From Owenia fusiformis (Eukaryota; Annelida; Polychaeta; Sabellida; Oweniidae): a stretch of DNA of 64,000 nucleotides. Shown here piece after piece: positions 22,801 to 34,800 of the stretch (its first letter is position 1; each line of letters begins with the position of its first letter). The position numbers were made by a program, and so were the translations under genes. The stretch is from the NCBI GenBank assembly GCA_903813345.2, contig CAIIXF020000004.1, positions 21,052,477 to 21,116,476 on the forward strand. Direction: 5' to 3'. The notes beneath the pieces are model-generated. The model searched no databases, was not told the origin of the DNA, and saw only the letters and a list, made by a program, of their open reading frames with translations.

Positions 22801-25800
22801 AAGGCTAAGCAACTGATAGATGGAGCCACAAGTGAAACTCTTATCATTGAAAATCTAAAGTGAGTAAAAGAGCACAATTTGAATACCTGATTTTATAGCA
22901 TGTCCATATGCTTCAAAGATGCAGCTTCGTCACATGTGAACTCATTGATAAGTTTAGTGTTTTGACTTAATGTTTCATTTCTTGAAGAAATTCCTCACAT
23001 GTTAGCTTCATACTTTAAAATTATGTCATCCATTCCTGCATCTTCTTAATCAAGGGCAAGTTTCTCAATTATAATTATATTAATTAATTATATTATCTGA
23101 CTTGTATGTATCTTTGCACATAAAAGAACATTATTAAAGTTTAGAAACCAGATGTATTGATGCCTCTACTAGATTATGTTAAACTTTCAAATATTTCGGC
23201 AAAATGAATCATTTATCAATATTGAAATATCTTCCTTGTATGATGCACAATATTATAACAATTAGTATTAAGCATGAAGCATTGTACATGATAGAATTGT
23301 ATAGCTAACTTAAGACTCCATTAAATTTATGAAATCTTGGGTGACTGGAAGTGGTCTATCTTTCAGAAAATATATTTTTCACACATAGCAAGCTAATCTG
23401 AACATAGTATTTCATATAATTGCACTGCATTATATAACCAATCACTGCACCCAAGGTCATTCGTTGAATGGTTGTCAAGGTGACAACTTGACTCTCCGTA
23501 TTGAAATTGATGCTTTGCCAACTTGACCCTTGCAAAAAATTTAATTAAAAATATGTTCTTTTAGTGATTTCATATGTTTTAGGTGATTTCATAGAAAATA
23601 TTTCGCAATGTGTGAAAAGAAATTAAACCCAAGACTTGATGCATTGTGGCTGACTCATTTCACTCAGATGTTTGCAAAGATTTAAAAACAACACCTTCAG
23701 AGGAATGATTCAGCCCACAATGCACTGAATCCAGGACTCAAATCCTCAAATACAATAATGAATAATGTGTCTCATGCTCGGTTTTTTGACAATTTTCTCC
23801 TGTAATATGTAGACAAAGAGAGTTGAAAACATTCTGTGGTGTAATATGAGCACATTGTCTGGAGTAAAATCTACTCATTTTAATTGATGTTCCTTCATAT
23901 GCGGTGAAAGTTGAAAATGTTGGATAGGAAACTAAACTAGCCTTGGACCCCCACCCTCAAACTAGATTTATTTAGTATTTCAACTGACATCAATCTTTTG
24001 AAGCCTCCCCTAGACAAAATATAAAACAATGCGATACAATACAAATCAATACGATACAATACAATACAATATACATGTACAATACAATACAATAGAATAC
24101 AAAACAGTACAATACAATACAATATCATGCAATATAATAAAGTACAATACAGTACAATACAATGCAATACAATACAATATAATACAATACAGTACAATAC
24201 AATACAATACAATACAATGCAATACAATACAATATAATGCAATACAATACAATGCTATGCTATACAATATATAGATCATTGTCTTGATCATTGTTTTTCA
24301 CAATGCAACTCGCCCCACTATTCACAACAACAGCCTTTAAACTGTGTCTGAATTTAAATGTACGAGTAGTTTACTATTATATTTACATATTTCAGGCAGA
24401 CAGATGCTGGTAGCTACATATGTAGGATTGACAATGGTAAAAGAGAGACAGTTATATTCTCTAAATGGTGTAAACTGAAAATGAGTCCACCTTCTGATGA
24501 GATCCTGAACTCCTATGAAGATGGTAAGATAACATTCTTTTCCTATATACTTAGTAGTGTCCCTAACGTCCCTGGGGTAGATGTAATGTATTTCCCTCAG
24601 GATATACCCTGTATCCAAAACCTCCTGTTTAATAACCCTCATTTATTGCAGCTCAATTATAAAGTATTAACACACATCCCAATCCATGTACAATTTAACA
24701 CATAGCTCAATCCATGAACAATTTAACACATGGCTCAGTCCATGCACAATTTAACACATAGCTCAATCCATGTACAATTTAACACATAGCTCAATCCATG
24801 TACAATTTAACACATAGCTCAATTCATGTACAAGTTAACACATAGCTCAATTCATGTACAATTTAACACATTGCTCAATCCATGTACAATTTAACACACA
24901 TCTCAATCAATGTATAATTTAACACATAGCTCAGTTCATACACAATTTAACACATAGCTCAGTCCATACACAATTTAACACATAGCTCAATCCATGTACA
25001 ATTTAACACATAGCATTGTCCATGTACAATATAAGAAACAGCTCAATCCATGTGCAATTTAACACACATCTCAATCAATGTATAATTTAACACATAGCTC
25101 AATCCATACACAATTTAACACATAGCTCAATCCTTGTACAATTTAACACACATCTCAATCAATGTATAATTTAACACATAGCTCAATCCATACACAATTT
25201 AACACATAGCTCAATCCTTGTACAATTTAACACACATCTCAATCCATGTACAATTTAACACATAGCTCAGTCCATGTAAAATTTAACACATAGCTCAATC
25301 CATGTACAATTTAACACATAGCTCAATCCATGTACAATTTAACACATAGCTCAGTCCATACACAATTTAACACATAGCTTAATCCATGTACAATTTAACA
25401 CATAGCTCAATCCATGTACAATTTAACACATAGCTCAGTCCATACACAATTTAACACATAGCTCAATCCATGTACAATTTAACACATAGTTCAATCCATG
25501 TACAATTTAACACATAGCTCAATCCATGTACAATTTAACACATAGCTCAGTCCATACACAATTTAACACATAGCTCAATCCATGTACAATTTAACACATA
25601 GCTCAGTCCATACACAATTTAACACATAGCTCAGTCCATACACAATTTAACACATAGCTTAATCCATGTACAATTTAACACATAGCTCAATCCATGTACA
25701 ATTTAACACATAGCTCAGTCCATACACAATTTAACACATAGCTCAGTCCATACACAATTTAACACATAGCTCAATCCATGTACAATTTAACACATAGCTC

Positions 25801-28800
25801 AATCCATGTACAATTTAACGCATAGCTCAGTCCATACACAATTTAACACATAGCTCAATCCATGTACAATTTAACACATAGCTCAGTCCATACACAATTT
25901 AACACATAGCTCAGTCCATACACAATTTAACACATAGCTTAATCGATGTACAATTTAACACATAGCTCAATCCATGTACAATTTAACACATAGCTCAGTC
26001 CATACACAATTTAACACATAGCTCAATCCATGTACAATTTAACACATAGCTCAATCCATGTACAATTTAACACATAGCTCAATCCATGTACAATTTAACG
26101 CATAGCTCAGTCCATACACAATTTAACACATAGCTCAATCCATGTACAATTTAACACATAGCTCAGTCCATACACAATTTAACACATAGCTCAATCCATG
26201 TACAATTTAACACATAGCTCAGTCCATACACAATTTAACACATAGCTCAGTCCATACACAATTTAACACATAGCTCAGTCCATACACAATTTAACACATA
26301 GCTTAATCCATGTACAATTTAACACATAGCTCAGTCCATACACAATTTAACACATCACTCAGTCCGTACACAATTTAACACATCACTCAGTCCATGCACA
26401 ATTTAACACACATCTCAATCCATGTACAATTTAACACATAGCTCAGTCCATACACAATTTAACACACAGCTCAGTCCATACACAATTTAACACATAGCTT
26501 AATCCATGTACAATTTAACACATAGCTCAATCCATGTACAATTTAACACATAGCTCAATCCATGTACAATTTAACACACATCTCAATCCATGTACAATTT
26601 AACACATAGCTCAATCCATGTACAATTTAACACACATCTCAATCCATGTACAATTTAACACATCACTCAGTCCATACACAATTTAACACATCACTCAGTC
26701 CATGCACAATTTAACACACATCTCAATCCATGTACAATTTAACACATAGCTCAGTCCATACACAATTTAACACATAGCTCAGTCCATACACAATTTAACA
26801 CATAGCTCAGTCCATACACAATTTAACACATAGCTCAATCCATGTACAATTTAACACATAGCTCAGTCCATACACAATTTAACACATAGCTCAGTCCATA
26901 CACAATTTAACACATAGCTTAATCCATGTACAATTTAACACATAGCTCAATCCATGTACAATTTAACACATAGCTCAGTCCATACACAATTTAACACATA
27001 GCTCAATCCATGTACAATTTAACACATAGCTCAGTTATACCACAGATTTATGAATAAAAGGTTTTATGTTTTATTGATTCTCTGATGTCATTTAATAGTA
27101 CAGTAGAGCCTGTGTAAGTGGAATGCCCTTGGGAGCACAAAAAGTGTTCCACATCAAAGGTGTTCCACTTGTAGAGGTTCGTTTACACGAAGTCAATGAG
27201 CTGCAGGACTTTAAAAACTCGTTTCCACTTGTGAGGGGTTCCACTTACAGAAATTCATTAACATGGAGTCAATGGGCTACCGGGCTGTTCCACTTGTTAG
27301 GGGTTCCACTTACAGAGGTTCATTAACATGGAGTCAATGGGCTACAGGGCTGTTTCACTTGTGAGGCGTTCAACTTACAGAGGTGTTCCACTTTGCTGTT
27401 TCTTCTGTACTTTAAAAGACATGTTTTCATTTTAATATTTGTATATAATTATCCCGATGGAGCATATTGGTGTAGATATACATAGATTTTTAAGCAGGAA
27501 TAAGACCCAGGAAGTAACTAAACATCCACATTATTTCATTTGTTTAGGTACCCTTTAATTTATTGATATTTAGTTTGAAATGTTAAGCTTCTATACGCAT
27601 GTCCAACAGGATGTTATGAACAGAACAACTTTGTTTTGGCATGTTGGTTATTCATTTATACATTAGATACAATGCGTCTCTTCCTCACTTGGCCTAGATG
27701 TGGATTGTGGCAATGGGTTGGGGATACATAAATTGAATTAGGAGTTTAAATGTGAATTTTGTGAAAAGTTAAAAGAGGATTGGGAAGATGTACCATTTAT
27801 ATGTATGTTTATGTGAGTAGAAATTCCAGGCATTTTTTTGAAACATGTAAGCTATATTTAATGTGGCTATTGTTTTTGGAATATAAGAATAAAGAGATAG
27901 CAAACACAGCCTGTATATTATTAACTTTTTTTTAATTTTTAATTTCAGCTGGGTGTCAAAATAATCCAGTTGTAATCCTGGAGAACTCTGACAGTCCTTT
28001 ACCCACAATGCTTTCCCAGGCACCAGTTATCACGCAACAACCAAAATCTCAAACTGTATACATGACGCATCCATTCAATCTCATCTGTCAGGCTACAGGG
28101 TCTCCACCTATCAGCTATAAATGGTACAAAGATGGCCACCTATTGGTTGATGAGCTCACATGTCAGTTAAAGGTATACTTAAGCATATGTAATTTTCATA
28201 GATTTTTAATGTTGTTTTAATGCCAGTTTTAAGTCTCCATTTGTAAAGTGAAAAGTGGAGCCTAAGACATTTATAAAAAATAAATTTCCATAATCTATCC
28301 CCTAGTACACTTTTGAAGGAGAATCTGAAAGTTCACAGTAAATGGAAATTCTTTATGAAATTCATTTAGTTTACAACTAGACCATTCAACCAAACCCTTG
28401 TCTCAGACCCAGGTTTTATAGTGTATTTTTGGACTGTTAAGGAATACAATACAACAATGTTTTATTTCAGAGAAATGAAGCCAGGGCAGAGGATAATGGG
28501 CTATACCACTGTGATGTTTCAAACACAATTGGCCTCACTACCAGTAGAGAGGCACAGATATCAATCGAATACCAACCTGGCCAAATGGGACTTCCACAGA
28601 TTTATAAACATCCTGACCCTAAGTCTATATCCATAGGGGATAAGGCTTATTTCTCCTGCAAGGCACGAGGGGCAGAGCCTCTGAGATACCAGTGGTTCAA
28701 AGCTGGCTCACATGATAATAAAATGTTAATTGGTATGTATTTTCATCTGTATTATCAGGTCATCATTTTATGAGATGTATACCCTTTGCATTCGTTTGAC

Positions 28801-31800
28801 TTCACTTCTTAAAAGAGAGCTTCGTCTTCACTCTTTCAGTTTACAATAAATCTCCTATCTCACCGAGCCAATCAGAATTCGTCATCAAATTACGGACGAC
28901 TTTCATCATTTTATGAGATGTACAGGGTGACATGATAAATGCAACACATGAATAAAGCAAAGTTATGTGCTTATGTGACACATTTTAATTTTGCATAATT
29001 TTGAATTTCTAGAAATGCGGCATCATCTATTCATCAGCGCATTATTTTTTTAAAAAGAAGGCTTTTATTTACTACCATCTGTTATTTTTGTTAGGTTCTT
29101 GGAAATATTTGTAATCCTTGTCATATTGACTTTAGTATGATAGTAAGAGGTGTAAAGTTAAAACAGGGAAAAGGGAAAATAGTCATTTGCTGTTAAGGTT
29201 GCATCAACCTTGATATTGATAAAGACCAAGGGTAAAACTATTGTGTCTTCTGCTCTTAATATTGCATTATGGGATACATTTGTGTTGTATATTACAATGA
29301 TCCATATTACTTCTTTATCTTTTGAAAGTGAAGATCTAGAAGGATAGCACATTGTGAAGCATTTTCTGTTATCACTATTGGATTATGGGACATATTTTCA
29401 TTGCAATGACATAAATATTACTCAGCCTTTTGAAAGGGAGGATTACGAGGACATTACTATTTTGAAGTATCTTCTGTTATCACTATTGCATTATGGGAAA
29501 TATTTGCATTGTAGGTTACACTGACCCAGATATTTGTATACCCATTGAAAGTGAAGATCAGGAGGGAAGGTACTATTGTGAGGTGTCCAATGATAAATTT
29601 GGTAGAGTGCATTCAGATCAGGCGATATTGCGGGTTCTTCCAAGTAAACAGTTCACAGGTAATGACAGCATAAATCGATATCAAGCTTTTCTCTTTTTCA
29701 CTTTTTGATTTATTAAGATTGTAATTACTGAATTATGTAATAATGTAATAATTATTTTTAAGATTGTAATTACTGAATTATGTAATAATGTAATAATTAC
29801 TTAGGTGAAGTAAAAATTGGTCATTCATTGCTATAATCAAAACTTTATTATAGCCTTGATGTGAAATTTGCATAATCTGTCTTGGTAAACTCTCTGAAAG
29901 AAAAACTTAAGGATTCCTTGAGTATTGCCCATGGACATAATTTTGTCAAACCAGCACAATCATCGGCTTTAAATTAATTTTGTAAGGACTTTCATAACAG
30001 GGAAAATATATTGGAGATTCAAATCTCTGGGATACAATACATTTTCGTTTGAACTTTATTTATTTTTAGCTATAGATAAGGTCGCCCTCTTAATTGGCAA
30101 TCTGTACTACAGGAATGGTCGACAACTGACAGCGCCAAAGTTTGACATAACAACCATGAGAAACCTCCTTGAAAAACAAAACTTCCGAGTCACATCATAT
30201 TTGAATCTGACGCTCACTGAAATGGTGAATGCAATCCGCCATTTTTGTTCCACACTCGGTAAAGGAGTATACTGTAAGTATCAGGGGATGTTATAAATTG
30301 GTTGGTAGCTGTTACAAATTGTCACACCTTTCTTACCATTTAGAATAATGTATTAAGTGGTGACAAATGTCATGTTAATGAATATGTTAATGAATATTGT
30401 GTTACTTTTTAACAAGATAACAATTTGCTTAAGTGAACTTACAGAACTTTTGGGCCAAAATTTTCATATGTGAACCCCCCCTGGAAATTTTTGTAAACTG
30501 AACCCCCCTTGGCAAATCCTGGCTACGGGCCTGTACAGTATTTTACTTTTTGTCCCATTACTTTGAGACTGCTAGCCAGCATGACTCCTTGCCCCATCAT
30601 ACTTCAGAATGAACCAGTACATACCATTACATGAATAAACACAAGGAGCACACACGTCTCGAACTCGCAACCTCGTGGTTACGGCGCCCAATCGCCTAGC
30701 CTGTGCTGGCGCTCAAGCCCTCTCGGCCAACTCGACAGGAAGGAAAGGTGTAACATATACATATTTTCAGGTGTGTTCTACTTTGTGGGACATGGATTTG
30801 AGACTGGTGGCCAGTGTTTTCTTGCACCATCAGATGTTAGGATGAATTACACCTCAGTGGACTGTGTATGTAGCAGTTGGATTTTACACCTTATACAGCA
30901 TGATATACGGAATGCTCCAGCATTGAATGTCTTCTTCCTTGATATATGCAGAGAAAGGTAAATATAATTTGTCTTCTGCTTTTGATATTGCATTATGGGA
31001 GAATACCTGTATTGAAGGTCAATGGGTTTGGGTGAGCATTTGAATGTGTTACCCAAACAAATGTATTGTATGTTAATAACCCAGTCATCCAGCATGGGTT
31101 TAAAGTCATGTTTGACACAATTAAACCTTGTTCAATGTTCTTTTATTCTGCTAGGTTTCATTGGTGTTGTATGTCCCAATGCTCATGATTTGATGGCCAT
31201 TTACAAAGCATGGTGGTGACATATTGTTTCTCTATGCCACCACAACAGTCATAACAACAGTATTTGTGACCATCATAGCTTTGCCATTCTGTGTGTGCAA
31301 CAAATGGTTACACTTGCAAACAGCAGGTGAAATATTTGGGATACATTCCATGTTATTGCCTTGTTTTTCTCACTGATTCCTCTGCTTTTTACATTGTTTC
31401 ACTCTTCAATGAAAATATCTCTAATCTTTATGTATGCAATCTTTTCCTTACAGACATGACAGTGGTATAGATGAGATACTAATATCTCTAATCTTTATGT
31501 ATGCAATCTTTTCCTTACAGACATGACAGTGGTATAGATGAGATACTAATATCTCTAATCTTTATGTATGCAATCTTTTCCTTACAGACATGACAGTGGT
31601 ATAGATGAGATACTACCAGAGTATGATGTCAAGAAAACAGGCAATATGTACATATTCTATGCCACGTAAGTTATTTTCTAGTTTCTGTATTTAATGGACT
31701 CATATATCACTATTGTACTCAAATTACCTAGAGTATTGGGGATGGATAATAATGTAGACAAAAGTCAATACAGAACTGAACTTATATTGTCTCCATGTCA

Positions 31801-34800
31801 TCCCCCATAGTAGGTATGATTAATGTTGCTGTTTGCACATACGCAGCAGGGCCGTCAGATGGGGGGGTGCGATGGGTGCGACCGCACCCCCCTTTGACAC
31901 CCCCAAAAAAAAATTTGAATTTTTTTTTTTTTGAAAAATATTTTTTTTCTAATTTTTTTTCATTGACTCATACACTTTGAAAGTGCCCAGAAAGCACCAA
32001 ATAGCATCTTAAAATTGTAAAATTTTCTTGGGGGAGTGGGCCACCCCTCACATCTCCTACAAAACAATTGAAAAGCTCTGAATTTATTTTATGTTTTGTC
32101 TCAGGCACTTGCCCAGACATCATCAAATATCTCCTTGATATAGTCAATGTTTCTGGGGGACTTACACTTGCTCCTCCTCTACCATCCCCACCTCACCTCA
32201 TCCTCTGCCCCCCCCCCCTTATACACCCCCTCCGCCTAAAAAAATTGGAAAAAATTGTGATTTTCTCAATAATTTTTATTGACTCAAACACTTTGAAAGT
32301 GCCCAGAAAGCACCAAAAAGCATCTTAAAATTGTAAAATTTTCTAGGGGGAGTGGGCCATGCCTCACAACCCCAACAAAACAATTGTAAAGTTCTGAGTT
32401 TATTTTATGTATTGTCTCAGACACTTTTAAAGTGCCCAGACATCATCATATAGCTCCTTGATAAAGTTAATGTTTCTGGGACTAACAGTTGCTCCCCCTC
32501 TGGAATCCCCCTCCCCCTCTTGGAAGTTGCATTTGTTAATTTTAAACACTTTAAAACTACACAGAAAACACCAAGTGACATAATGAAATCATAAAAATCT
32601 CTGGCACCCTACCCCAAAAACTAAGGCATCCATTTACTCAAACACATTAAAAGTGCTCAGAATTAACCAGACAGCATCTTGAATTAGTTAAATTTTCCCT
32701 CACCCCCCTAAGAAGAAAATGATTGAAAAAATCTGAATTTCTTTAAATTGATTCGATTGATTAAAACACTTGAAAGTTTCCAGCAGAAATCACTGAATGT
32801 GATCTTGAACTGGTAAAAGTTCTCAGGTGAACATTTATGCCCTTCTAGCACACCCTCCCCGGGACTAACACTTGCCCCCTCTGGGCCCTATTCCAATGTT
32901 TCTCCTAATTGCTCATACAATATTTAGTCTAAAAACAATACAAAAACAATAAAAAACTACAAAATAAGCTGAGTGGCCCCAAATATAGGGAGTAACCGAC
33001 CCCCCCCCCCCTCTTACTTACGCGATTTGATTTACGCGGCAAAAAATTGACAATTTTATATTCTCTTTACTGAGAACCGCACCCCCCTTGGAGAAAAGTG
33101 TCTTACGGGCCTGCGCAGACAACAGAAATGTTTATTCATGTATAAATGGATAAATAAGCTTGATAACTACCAGAAAATTTTTCCTAACTTTTTTAAAATG
33201 GTCCAGGCGAGACATGATCACAATACCAGAAACAAGGATTCTTATGATAAACCTAAGGTACGGACGAACTATGGCATTTCAATGTTAACTTTCACGACAC
33301 CAACAATTTGGAATCGATTACCAAACAAGATTAAATCTTCTCGAAGTGTTCCCATCATGAAAAGAGAACTGAAAAAGTACTTTGTCAATAATTGAATATC
33401 ATTCGTATACTTTATATTTTGGGCTCTATGACACACCATTCACTTACCACCCATTACAAGCATTTGCACACAAACAGATCCCCCTCTGTTTCTATGTAGG
33501 CAACTTACCATCCTGTCGGGAATATACACAATTTGTGTCACCCGCTCATTGCATGTATTTCAAAACTTAGCTTACTGAATAAATAAATAATAATAAAAAT
33601 AATAATATGCACCTTTGCATATACATGTAGAAGTACAAGACTCTTGGACTCTAGACCATTTTACTGGATTTGAACCTGTTATCTGCTATTTTCAACAATT
33701 GTGTTTTGGTAGAAAAGTAATGAAAATATTTTCCCAACCTGGGGACAGGATTGTGAAAATTTGATTTTTGCACCCATATTTGGAACTAGGGAGAGCACTG
33801 CTTATTCTCAATGCACATAAGTTTAATAAATAAAGAAGAAGAAAGAGGGGGCATGCATTTTCATAAAATACAACAATTTTGACCCATGCTCCCAATAAGT
33901 AAAATATAAAAGAAAATTTGTAGGAGTAAGGGCTATAAGGCTAACGAGTATACATATATTTGTAGGAGTAAGGGCTATAAGGCTTATGAGTATACATGTA
34001 TTTGTAGGAGTAAGGGCTATAAGGCTAACGAGTATACATATATTTGTAGGAGTAAGGGCTATAAGGCTAACGGGTATACATATATTTGTAGGAGTAAGGG
34101 CTATAAGGCTTATGAGTATACATGTATTTGTAGGAGTAAGGGCTATAAGGCTAACGGGTATACATATATTTGTAGGAGTAAGGGCTATAAGGCTAACGAG
34201 TATACATATATTTGTAGGAGTAAGGGCTATAAGGCTAACGAGTATACATATATTTGTAGGAGTAAGGGCTATAAGGCTTATGAGTATACATATATTTGTA
34301 GGAGTAAGGGCTATAAGGCTAACGGGTATACATATATTTGTAGGAGTAAGGGCTATAAGGCTAACGGGTATACATATATTTGTAGGAGTAAGGGCTATAA
34401 GGCTAACGAGTATACATATATTTGTAGGAGTAAGGGCTATAAGGCTAACGAGTATACATATATTTGTAGGAGTAAGGGCTATAAGGCTTATGAGTATACA
34501 TGTATTTGTAGGAGTAAGGGCTATAAGGCTAACGGGTATACATATATTTGTAGGAGTAAGGGCTATAAGGCTAACGAGTATACATATATTTGTAGGAGTA
34601 AGTGCTATAAGGCTAACGAGTATACATATATTTGTAGGAGTAAGGGCTATAAGGCTTATGAGTATACATATATTTGTAGGAGTAAGGGCTATAAGGCTTA
34701 TGAGTAACATGTATTTGTAGGAGTAAGGGCTATAAGGCTAACGAGTATACATATATTTGTAGGAGTAAGGGCTATAAGGCTTATGAGTATACATGTATTT

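Noticed and set aside
23937-24291. Tyr/Ile/Cys-rich open frames near 24.1 kb
   Set aside because: Translation of the ATACA microsatellite.
30590-30736. tRNA gene
   Set aside because: Box A and B are tRNA-like but the arms do not pair convincingly and an unrelated tail follows, so a SINE is the better call.
31022-31219. Open frame ending FIGVVCPNAHDLMAIYKAWW as a MALT1 exon
   Set aside because: No phase-compatible splice sites, and exons 10 and 11 already join directly in agreement with the family.
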